Below, piece by piece: positions 42,422 to 49,081 of a stretch of DNA of 64,000 nucleotides. Within the stretch, counting starts at the first letter, position 1; the number at the start of each line of letters is the position of its first letter. The DNA lies in contig JAGOBA010000004.1 in NCBI GenBank assembly GCA_017983635.1, forward strand, positions 310,001 to 374,000. The letters are read 5' to 3'. Made by a program: the position numbers and the translations under genes. The notes under the pieces are model-generated. The model was not told where the DNA came from. It searched no databases and saw nothing but the letters and a program-made list of their open reading frames with translations. Source of the DNA: Alphaproteobacteria bacterium. GTDB lineage: Bacteria; Pseudomonadota; Alphaproteobacteria; Micropepsales; Micropepsaceae.

Positions 42422-43201
42422 ATGTCCGAACCCTCAACCATGGCGAGCGCCTCGTTCATCGCCGCCCGCGTAAAGCACGCGCGGCTGCGGCCGAAGAAAA
42501 ATCGCTTCCGCTACCAGGTGCCCTACCTGGCCGTGCCCGAGGGTCAACTCGCCGCCAAGCAGGGCAGGGGGCTTCTGTCGATTGATGGAACCAACCTGTT
42601 CAGCATTCGCACCTGCGACTACGGCGATACGGCATTTCAGGGAGCCGCCTTCGCGCGTGCGGCGCTTGAACGGCACCAGATCCGCGAAGCCGACGGAGAA
42701 CTTGTTCTGGTGACCATGCCGCGCGTGTTTGGTGTCGGGTTCAATCCCGTCAGCTTCTGGCTATGCCCGGACCGCACTGGCGCGCTACGCGCCGTGATCG
42801 CGGAAGTGAACAATACGTTCGGCGAGCGCCACTTCTACCTGTGTGCCCATGCCGATCGCCGGCCGATCGCGCCGCAAGACATCCTCCTCGCCGAGAAAGT
42901 CTTCCACGTTTCACCGTTTATGAAGGTCGAAGGTCACTATCGCTTTGCCTTCGCTTGGACCGGTCGCAGCTTCGGCGTGCGCATCGATCTGTTCGACGAG
43001 CAAGGTATGATCCTGACGACCGCCGTTGCAGGGGAACGCCAGCCGGTCACCAACGGCCGCCTCGCCTGGGCGCTGGCCGCCAATCCCCTGCTGATGATCA
43101 AGGTTTTAGGACTTATTCACTATCAGGCCGCGCGGCTTTGGCTGAAGGGCATCGCGCATTTCCGCAAGCCGCCACCGCCGGCCGAACAGCTCACGCGCTG
43201 A
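42422..43201 (+). CDS. DUF1365 family protein
   Basis: A 259-residue protein with the DUF1365 signatures ARVKHARLRPKKNRFRYQVPYL, GFNPVSFWLC, AVIAEVNNTFGERHFYLC and KVFHVSPFMKVEGHYRF. In many bacteria this gene lies between a flavin amine oxidase and a cyclopropane/furan-fatty-acid methyltransferase, and so is tied to fatty-acid modification. Those partners are not seen on either side here. No signal peptide is visible. A weak AT-rich element (TAATAG) lies just before the ATG, and no obvious ribosome site is present. Confidence 0.9.
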   Translation: MSEPSTMASASFIAARVKHARLRPKKNRFRYQVPYLAVPEGQLAAKQGRGLLSIDGTNLFSIRTCDYGDTAFQGAAFARAALERHQIREADGELVLVTMPRVFGVGFNPVSFWLCPDRTGALRAVIAEVNNTFGERHFYLCAHADRRPIAPQDILLAEKVFHVSPFMKVEGHYRFAFAWTGRSFGVRIDLFDEQGMILTTAVAGERQPVTNGRLAWALAANPLLMIKVLGLIHYQAARLWLKGIAHFRKPPPPAEQLTR

Positions 43202-43260
43202 CCTGTCTCTATCGGGGACAGTTTACCGGGCTTTGAGAGATGCGCGGCTAAGCTTCGCGC

Positions 43261-43497
43261 ATGATGGGGTGGGTATCGAAAGCAGCGCTGTTGGCGCTTG
43301 GTGGTTTGCTGCTGTGGCTGGGTGCTACGCAGCTGGTAGTGAGCACGTCTGCAATGTCGGCTCTAACAGGGTTGGTGGCCATTCTGCCCGGCGTCTTGTT
43401 CACCGGCCTTGCTTTTGCCTGCCGCGAGCCGAAGCCGGTTTCCGCACCGGTAACGCAGGCCGTCGTGCTTCCCTTTAAGCCGCGACCCCGGTCGTAA
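43261..43497 (+). CDS. Small membrane protein
   Basis: A 78-residue protein with two hydrophobic helices (AALLALGGLLLWLGATQLVV and ALTGLVAILPGVLFTGLAFAC) and a short polar, proline-rich tail. It looks like a real inner-membrane microprotein, although it has no recognisable family. It starts 59 bp after DUF1365, in the same direction, and could be its second cistron. An ATG three bases later is an equally good start. Confidence 0.55.
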   Translation: MMGWVSKAALLALGGLLLWLGATQLVVSTSAMSALTGLVAILPGVLFTGLAFACREPKPVSAPVTQAVVLPFKPRPRS

Positions 43498-43500
43498 TCC

Positions 43501-43725
43501 TTAGCGCCAGTAGTAACCGTCGCGGCGTTCCTGACGGCGTCTGCTGATGAAAACGATCGCGATCACGGCGGCGACACCGATCATTAAGAGAGCCCCCATG
43601 TTCCAGGCCTCGGCTTCGCTGCACGCCGACTGCTGGATCAAGAAGCTCGTCGCATCCGTCCCGACCGTGCAGACCTTGCTGCCGACCCACTGGACCAGAT
43701 CGAATTTGCTCAAGTTCTCGATCAT
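43501..43725 (-). CDS. Small single-pass membrane protein
   Basis: About 74 residues from the ATG at 43725, which has GGGGAG at good spacing; the longer frame from 43836 lacks support. An N-terminal soluble part with two cysteines (SKVCTVGTDATSFLIQQSACSEAEAW) precedes one transmembrane helix (MGALLMIGVAAVIAIVFI), and a basic tail (SRRRQERRDGYYWR) should sit in the cytoplasm. Family unknown. It is convergent with the small protein at 43261, 3 bp apart. Confidence 0.6.
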   Translation of the reverse strand: MIENLSKFDLVQWVGSKVCTVGTDATSFLIQQSACSEAEAWNMGALLMIGVAAVIAIVFISRRRQERRDGYYWR

Positions 43726-43913
43726 CGTCTGCACTCCCCGAATGGGACGGTAAGCGCAAACGCAATGCCAACCGCAGAAAACAGCGAATGAGATGTTAAC
43801 GTCGACGGTCTGCGTTCGGTCCTGGCACAGCCACAATGGTTTAGTGCGTGAGAGCGATCACATCGCTTAACCGTTCGCTCGACAGCGGCAGGACAGGGTA
43901 TTGATCGGGGCGA

Positions 43914-44342
43914 ATGGTTCGAGCCTTCGCGCGTGTATTCGTCCTACTGAGCCTCGCGGCACCGCTAGCGTCCGCCGGTCTGACCGTCGAACGGTTGGCC
44001 ACCGAATACCAAGCGCTTCGCAAACAACGCGGCCACTTCTCTGGCGGGGAGTTGAACGATGCCGTCGACCGCGCCGGTGGCCGAAAGGAGGAGCTGCTCG
44101 CCGAGCTGGGCGAGCGGTTGGGCAACGGCACACACAGCCGCGCCGACATCATCGCGCTGATGGGCGAACCCGACGCAGTACTGAAGCCTGGCGACCTGAT
44201 GTTCCGCCGCGCTTATGATCGCAAAGACCCGCGCGTGCGCGAGCTGCTTGTCTATCACTGGCGCGGCTGGCACGACTTCCTCTACTTCGCCAGCGATGAA
44301 ACGCAGGTGCTTGCATCCGGCTGGTGGGCCGCGTTTGAATAG
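43914..44342 (+). CDS. Hypothetical exported protein
   Basis: A 142-residue protein that begins with a signal peptide (RAFARVFVLLSLAAPLASA-GLTVE). The mature part is helical (YQALRKQRGHFSGGELNDAVD, KEELLAELGERLGNGTHS), then ADIIALMGEPDAVLKPG, which resembles the 'LG.PD' loop of BamE/OmlA-like proteins, and a beta end (LLVYHWRGWHDFLYFASDETQVLASGWW). I do not assign it to a family. It is followed by the metallo-beta-lactamase remnant. Confidence 0.62.
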   Translation: MVRAFARVFVLLSLAAPLASAGLTVERLATEYQALRKQRGHFSGGELNDAVDRAGGRKEELLAELGERLGNGTHSRADIIALMGEPDAVLKPGDLMFRRAYDRKDPRVRELLVYHWRGWHDFLYFASDETQVLASGWWAAFE

Positions 44343-44515
44343 CCTTCCAAAAGGCGTATCAGGATCGAAATGAGGCTTCAGCCCTCGCGCCCGGCGTCGC
44401 CGCATCGCAGTCGCAAAGCACCAACACAGGGGGCCGACAATGGTCGACAAGCTATTGAAATCGATGCCCCGGGTGGACAGTACCGGAGTGGGCAACGATT
44501 CCCTCAGCGCGTTCG

Positions 44516-44668
44516 ATGGTGATCGACGGTGACGACCAAGTTGCGCCCGGCATCACGGTGATGTTGACGCCCGGCCACACGCCGGGCCATCAGGCAGCCG
44601 ATAGTGTTGAGCGGCTCCGCGCGTTGCGACCCAACCGGGTCTTCCTGTCTCACGATGAGATCACTATC
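44516..44668 (+). pseudogene. Remnant of a metallo-beta-lactamase-fold hydrolase
   Basis: About 51 codons encode two separate pieces of an AHL-lactonase-like MBL protein fused after a deletion: GDDQVAPGITVMLTPGHTPGHQ (the central strand with its conserved T-P-G-H-T-P-G-H) runs directly into VERLRALRPNRVFLSHDE (the last helix and the F-x-S/G-H-D strand). About 50-60 residues normally separate these. The N-terminal HxHxDH zinc site is missing; upstream bases show no homologous frame. So this is a decayed gene with both 5' and internal loss. Its end abuts the stop of the LytTR gene on the other strand. Confidence 0.65.
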
Positions 44669-45524
44669 ACTCGTTCAACCAACCCGCTTCCTTCAGTTCG
44701 CTCGCGTAGCCCCGGCTGACGGGCACTTCCAAGTCGTTCAGCAGCACCAAAGCCAACCGACCGTTTGCTCGGCGGAGCTGCTTCACCGCGCCCTTGGCCA
44801 CCCACCATGAGCGGTGTGTCCGCGCGCCGGGCATCGCACCCATCTGGCTGATCGCATCGCCAAGCCGCGTCAGCACAAGATCGTTCCCCCGTGTGGTGTG
44901 CACTCGGACGTAGTGATCTTCACCTTGCAGCGCCAGGATCGCGCCGCTCCTCAGCCGGTCCGGCAACCGTGCAAGCAGAGACGGTGGCGTCTGGCTCGCG
45001 ACGTCGGGCACCGGGGCGGCGGCAGCCGAGACCCGGCGAGCCCGGATGATCGCGCTGATCAGGGAGACCACCATCGTGATGAACCAGACATAGAAGACGA
45101 AGGTCGCGCTGAACCGAACCGCGCCAGGCCCGAACACAAGCTGACCGAAACCCCACGCGACGCCGGTCATGGCCGCGGTCATTGCGACTGTGACGAACAC
45201 GAAACGGGCAATCGGTCGGCGCTCGAACAGAGGGGTCTGTTCGCTCCAAACAGTTAAGCCCGCTCCTATGGCCGCGCCGATCGCCATTGTCGGCACCCAA
45301 TAGGCAAACCGCATCCACAGCGGCGCCGAGAACGAGCCGAAGGGCCCCAACAGCGCCAGCACTACGCCGGGCAGCGTCGCAGTCAACGCAAAGCCCCACC
45401 ATGGCCGCTCCCAGAATTCAGCCCAGATCGTTTCCGTCCTTGGCGCTTCGCGAGTTGCGGGCGGCTGCGTTTCGCGAATTTGGGCCTGCATTTGGCGGAT
45501 TTGCGCGTGCGGCTCGTCGTTCAT
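44667..45524 (-). CDS. Membrane-anchored LytTR-family transcriptional regulator
   Basis: About 285 residues from the ATG at 45524 (a longer frame begins at 45569). Four hydrophobic helices (residues ~35-155: WWGFALTATLPGVVLALLGPF, FAYWVPTMAIGAAIGAG, a VFVTVAMTAAMTGVAWGF region and a FYVWFITMVVSLISAII region) precede a LytTR DNA-binding domain: AILALQGEDHYVRVHTTRG, THRSWWVAKGAVKQLRRANG and LVLLNDLEVPVSRGYASEL. Membrane LytTR proteins respond to signals at the membrane. It is divergent from the DUF2306 membrane protein, 76 bp apart, which is therefore a likely target or partner. Confidence 0.88.
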   Translation of the reverse strand: MNDEPHAQIRQMQAQIRETQPPATREAPRTETIWAEFWERPWWGFALTATLPGVVLALLGPFGSFSAPLWMRFAYWVPTMAIGAAIGAGLTVWSEQTPLFERRPIARFVFVTVAMTAAMTGVAWGFGQLVFGPGAVRFSATFVFYVWFITMVVSLISAIIRARRVSAAAAPVPDVASQTPPSLLARLPDRLRSGAILALQGEDHYVRVHTTRGNDLVLTRLGDAISQMGAMPGARTHRSWWVAKGAVKQLRRANGRLALVLLNDLEVPVSRGYASELKEAGWLNE

Positions 45525-45600
45525 CGCGGCATCTATCGCGGATCGCGGCCCGCGCGGCAATCCCGCCATCGGCCACCCTCAAGGATTAGGACAACTCGCT

Positions 45601-46176
45601 GTGGCAACAAAACCCGACACTTGGCCCACCGCCGCCTTCTGGATGGCATTTGTTGGTCGCCTGCTCCTCGGCCTGCTGCTGGTGTTCGCGATCCTCGGCG
45701 CCTGGTTGGCAGCCATGCCGGCGGGCAAGCGCGATGCGATCATAGGGTACTGGTTCAGCGTGAAGGTCACGGCGCTTTCGTTCGACGCCGCGCCGCTGCT
45801 CGCAGCACCGGCGTCCGTTCAGATCCATGTCGCTGCGGCCCTTGTGGCCATGGCAGTCGGCGCTGTCATTCTCCTTCTGCCCAAGGGGACGGGCTTTCAT
45901 CGGACGCTGGGCTGGATCTGGGTCGCGTCCATGATCATCGTAGCGGCCACTTCGATCATGATGATTTTTGACTTCCGCACGGGCGTCAATCCGCTGCACG
46001 CGTTCACCGCGCTGACGGTCATATCCCTCTGGGCCGGCCTAACCGGGATCCGGCGCGGCAACGTGCAGCGGCATGCCGGTAGCATGGTCGGCCTCTACAT
46101 CGGCGGTCTTTTCATCGCCGCGGCATTCGCCTTTATTCCCGGCCGCACCATGTGGCAGGTCTTCTTCGACGGCTAG
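45601..46176 (+). CDS. DUF2306 family membrane protein
   Basis: A 191-residue membrane protein starting at a GTG (45601). It has four or five helices. IHVAAALVAMAVGAVILLLPKG with the following HRTLGWIWVASMIIVA is the DUF2306 signature (H at helix start, then the 'PKGT..HR.LGW.W' turn), and NVQRHAGSMVGLYIGGLF a second histidine-bearing helix. The conserved histidines could bind haem or metal (inference; not established). It lies divergent from the LytTR regulator and is convergent with the NhaD-like antiporter gene 3 bp away. Confidence 0.88.
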   Translation: MATKPDTWPTAAFWMAFVGRLLLGLLLVFAILGAWLAAMPAGKRDAIIGYWFSVKVTALSFDAAPLLAAPASVQIHVAAALVAMAVGAVILLLPKGTGFHRTLGWIWVASMIIVAATSIMMIFDFRTGVNPLHAFTALTVISLWAGLTGIRRGNVQRHAGSMVGLYIGGLFIAAAFAFIPGRTMWQVFFDG

Positions 46177-46179
46177 AGC

Positions 46180-47601
46180 TTAGAGAAAGTACAGCCACGT
46201 CACCAAGGCGAAGCAGGGCAGCAAGAACACGATCGACCAAGCCATGTAACCGAAAAAGCTCGGCATCTTCACGCCGGCTTCTTCCGCGATCGCCTTGACC
46301 ATGAAGTTCGGGGCATTGCCGATGTATGTGTTGGCGCCCATGAACACGGCGCCCGCCGAGATCGCGACCAGCGTGCCCGCAAGCGGTCCCATCAACTCCT
46401 GTGGATCGCCGCCCGCCGCATTGAAGAACACGAGATAGGTCGGCGCGTTGTCGAGGAAGCTCGACAGGCCGCCGGTCAGCCAGAAGTACATCGCGTTGTT
46501 CGGCGTGCCGTCGGGGTTGCTGACCAGCGCGAGGACCGGCGAGAAGGCGCCTGCGTTCCCCGCCTTCAACATGGCGAGAACCGGAACGATCGTGACGAAT
46601 ATTCCCGCGAACAATTTCGCGACTTCCGCGATCGGTCCCCAGGTGAACTCGTTACCTCTGCGGAATTCGATCGGGGTGAGCCAGAGCGACAGTCCCGCAA
46701 GGCCGAGCAGCGCCAACCCGCGCGCAATGTTCGGGAAATCGACATGCACCCCGCCGACGTCCATATGCGCATCCGTCTTCCACACTGCCGAGCCCAAGAT
46801 CGCGCCGATCACGAGGAGCAGAAGGAACACGTTCAAGAGACCGCGGATGCGCACCGGTTCTTCGACCAACGGCCGTTGCGTTTTCTTTTCACGCGCGAAC
46901 AAGACGGTATCGAGCAGGAAGAAAACGCCGAGCAGAATTGCCGCCACCACAAGCGTCTTCTCGAGCAGGTGAACGGTCGGCCAGAAGAAGTCGACGCCCT
47001 TTAGGAAACCCAGATAGAGCGGTGGATCGCCGAGCGGGGTTAGAGAGCCACCGATGTTCGAAACCAGAAAGATGAAGAATACGACGACGTGCACGTTGTA
47101 CGTACGTTCCTTGTTGGCGCGCAGTACCGGCCGGATCAGAAGAACGGAAGCGCCGGTGGTGCCGGTGATGCTTGCGATTGCCGTACCTCCCGCCAATAGC
47201 GCGGTGTTCTTGAGCGGTGAGCCGTGAATGTGACCTTGGACGTAAACGCCGCCCGAGATCGCGTAGAGCGAGAAAAGCAAAACGATGAACGGCACGTAGT
47301 CGAGCAACATCACGTGCAGAAACTCGTAGTGCGCCAACTCAAACCCATAGATCGCGGCGAACGGGACCAAGAACGCAGCCGCCCACGCCATAGCGATCTT
47401 TCCATAATGGTGGTGCCAAAGATGCGGCGCCACGAGCGGCAGGATCGCGATCGAGAGTAAGAGGCCGATGAACGGCACGGCCCAAACGAAGCCCATCGAC
47501 GCGCCGTCCAGTTGAACGTCGGCAGTGGCAGCCAGCGCGGGCCCCCCCGTTAGAACGAGCGCGAGTGCCGCCAGCGCAGCATGAAGTGCAGTTCGAAACA
47601 T
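46180..47601 (-). CDS. NhaD-like sodium:proton antiporter (ion transporter superfamily)
   Basis: About 473 residues from the ATG at 47601 (GAGGGG upstream). The first ~25 residues look like a signal-like hydrophobic start (LAALALVLTGGPALAATADV). Then there are ~11 helices with the IT-superfamily motifs GGTAIASITGTTGASVLLIRP, SNIGGSLTPLGDPPLYLGFLKG (the N-x-G-x-x-T-P-x-G-D-P-P signature) and the mirrored LSSFLDNAPTYLVFFNAAGG with GANTYIGNAPNFMVKAIAEE. These match the NhaD/ArsB-like family of antiporters, which exchange Na+ or Li+ for H+. A single gene, divergent from mucR. Confidence 0.9.
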   Translation of the reverse strand: MFRTALHAALAALALVLTGGPALAATADVQLDGASMGFVWAVPFIGLLLSIAILPLVAPHLWHHHYGKIAMAWAAAFLVPFAAIYGFELAHYEFLHVMLLDYVPFIVLLFSLYAISGGVYVQGHIHGSPLKNTALLAGGTAIASITGTTGASVLLIRPVLRANKERTYNVHVVVFFIFLVSNIGGSLTPLGDPPLYLGFLKGVDFFWPTVHLLEKTLVVAAILLGVFFLLDTVLFAREKKTQRPLVEEPVRIRGLLNVFLLLLVIGAILGSAVWKTDAHMDVGGVHVDFPNIARGLALLGLAGLSLWLTPIEFRRGNEFTWGPIAEVAKLFAGIFVTIVPVLAMLKAGNAGAFSPVLALVSNPDGTPNNAMYFWLTGGLSSFLDNAPTYLVFFNAAGGDPQELMGPLAGTLVAISAGAVFMGANTYIGNAPNFMVKAIAEEAGVKMPSFFGYMAWSIVFLLPCFALVTWLYFL

Positions 47602-47902
47602 CGACCCCTCAAACTCCAGTAGCGTCAGTCGTAGCGGATGGGCCCGCAACACTGCAATTTGGCCGTTGCCGCGCGTGTTTCCGCCGTTTGACGGCTTCGA
47701 GTGTCCCTCACTTGGGCACTTGGTCGGCCAACCTGACACGAACACCAAGGTGCAGAGTACGGGCAACGGTCGTCAAAAAACCGTCGAAATACAATCGCCC
47801 GTTGTTTTTGAAGGCGATTCTGCAACGAGGAATGCTTGAACGCGGGATCACGCGGCACCTAGCCTTGGGCTGGGTTCGATTCAAACCAGCGCTCGGGGCT
47901 TG
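47602..47902. other. 301-bp intergenic region between the antiporter and mucR
   Basis: Divergent control region of the antiporter (minus) and MucR (plus). It includes an AT-richer patch (GTCAAAAAACCGTCGAAATA, about 47772-47791) and TTGAAG at 47815-47820, 17 bp before AATGCT, a weak promoter candidate for mucR. A near-perfect repeat CACTTGGT ... ACCAAGGTG flanks 47724-47753. MucR proteins usually bind AT-rich sites in their own promoters. No RNA gene or frame is evident. Confidence 0.4.
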
Positions 47903-48313
47903 ATGACGGAAGATGCAAGTAGCGTTCACATCGTAGCGCGCGTCGTTTCTGCCTACGTGGCGAACAATCGAATGATGGCGCAGGACCTCCCGGCGTTTAT
48001 CCAAGCGGTCCACGACACACTCTCTCAAATGCGGAATGCGCCAGGTGGCGACAGCGTCGGCGAGCCGCCGAAGCCGGCAGTGCCGATCAAACGCTCGGTC
48101 ACCGACGACTATATAGTCTGTTTGGAAGACGGGCAGAAGTTCAAGTCGCTCAAGCGCCACCTGCGATCGTCGTACAATCTAACGCCGGAGCAATATCGTG
48201 CGCGTTGGAACCTTCCCCATGACTACCCGATGGTCGCGCCAAACTATGCGGCGCAGCGGTCGCAACTTGCGAAGCAGATCGGCCTTGGGCGTAAGCGAAG
48301 CCGCCGCCGTTAG
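47903..48313 (+). CDS. MucR/Ros family zinc-finger transcriptional regulator
   Basis: About 136 residues from the ATG at 47903 (CGGGG upstream; a TTG one codon earlier is a less likely start). The C-terminal zinc finger is the alphaproteobacterial type: DDYIVCLEDGQKFKSLKRHL then SSYNLTPEQYRARWNLPHDYP and the basic end IGLGRKRSRRR. As in Caulobacter MucR1/2, the second metal ligand is Asp and the finger is single. MucR proteins are global repressors of exopolysaccharide, motility and CtrA-linked cell-cycle genes; they silence AT-rich DNA like H-NS. Its stop overlaps the convergent GIY-YIG gene by 4 bp. Confidence 0.93.
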   Translation: MTEDASSVHIVARVVSAYVANNRMMAQDLPAFIQAVHDTLSQMRNAPGGDSVGEPPKPAVPIKRSVTDDYIVCLEDGQKFKSLKRHLRSSYNLTPEQYRARWNLPHDYPMVAPNYAAQRSQLAKQIGLGRKRSRRR

Positions 48314-48711
48314 GCTGCGCGCGTTTTTGACTTCTGCTCGCCGCTTTCTTCTGCCGCGACAAGCCTGACGCGCTCGTCTTCGTTGAGCGGGGGCGCGTTG
48401 GTGAGGATCAGTCTATCCGCCAGATCGCGCCGTTCGCTGGCGTCTGCGTCCATCCGCAAGATGTGTATGTCAGTCGCGCCCGACAACAGCGCATCGGCTG
48501 CGATCTCATTGAATGCTAGCCGCGCACTCAGATTGGCACTCTCGCCGATATAGAGTGCCTGCCATACGCCCGCACGCTTGCGCGCGTAGATGAAGACACC
48601 CGCAGCCCGCGGCGCAGCCTCACCCAATCCCATGATCTCGAACGGCAGCAACCGCGCACCATCGGGGCCAAGCATGCTTAACGGCCATGAGTGCTTGTTT
48701 TCTGCACGCAT
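48310..48711 (-). CDS. GIY-YIG-like nuclease domain protein
   Basis: About 133 residues from the ATG at 48711; earlier in-frame starts exist but lack a ribosome site. The core is GIY-YIG-like: AGVFIYARKRAGVWQALYIGESANLSARL (first strand G-V-F-I-Y, then A-L-Y-I-G-E-S, then an Arg on the next helix). It lacks a downstream motif with a metal-binding Glu that I can identify, so nuclease activity is uncertain. It is a cytoplasmic protein with a basic C-terminal tail (EESGEQKSKTRAA). Convergent with mucR (4-bp overlap). Confidence 0.72.
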   Translation of the reverse strand: MRAENKHSWPLSMLGPDGARLLPFEIMGLGEAAPRAAGVFIYARKRAGVWQALYIGESANLSARLAFNEIAADALLSGATDIHILRMDADASERRDLADRLILTNAPPLNEDERVRLVAAEESGEQKSKTRAA

Positions 48712-49081
48712 TGGTTGATGTTCAAATTTGCTTCCCGCAAGCGAAGTGCGAAACCTGTGGAGAAAAGGCAAGGCCATGGTCCACCACCGTTTTCTGCCCC
48801 GGAAGCATCGGGGCGTTGATGCGGATTTGCTCAATCCACAACTCGAATCACCCTGGAGATGTTAGCGGCTCCCGCTTCTTTCGCTAGGCGACAAGCGCAC
48901 ACCCACTGCATCTAGTGGGTGTGGCGAATCAGAGGCATAACAACGGCAATATTTCAAGCCAGGAGAAATTGAAAAACGAAAACACTTCTGCGATGTTTAT
49001 CCGCAACAAATGGGGGGTCTCCACAACAGCCTTGGGGGGCGGTGGTGGAGGCCGGGGCTTCGTTTCCCGGGTTGGGTCTTC
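48712..49081. other. 370-bp intergenic region with a perfect inverted repeat
   Basis: Divergent gap between the GIY-YIG protein and the cysteine-rich protein. CACACCCACT (48898-48907) and AGTGGGTGTG (48914-48923) form a perfect 10-bp repeat around GCATCT. No T-tract follows on either strand, so it is not an intrinsic terminator; an operator or a structured leader is more likely. The segment 48935-49005 is AT-richer than the rest and may hold the plus-strand promoter. No other gene is seen. Confidence 0.5.
48898..48923. repeat. Perfect 10-bp inverted repeat
   Basis: CACACCCACT-GCATCT-AGTGGGTGTG. It lies ~160 bp before the cysteine-rich protein gene and ~190 bp before the GIY-YIG start (opposite strand). 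It could be a regulator-binding site or the stem of a leader RNA. I found no second copy in the window by eye. Confidence 0.55.

Noticed and set aside
43202-43260. CTGTC ... GGACAG as a terminator after the DUF1365 gene
   Set aside because: The stem is 5-6 bp with no T-tract, and a co-directional small gene starts just after it.
44440-44532. A 30-codon frame (VDKLLKSMPRVDSTG...) before the MBL remnant
   Set aside because: No ribosome site, no continuity with the MBL frame and no recognisable content. It is more likely part of the decayed region.
47860-47895. A GGTTCGATTC sequence that resembles a tRNA T-loop before mucR
   Set aside because: No acceptor, D or anticodon stem can be built around it. 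I found no tRNA anywhere in the window.
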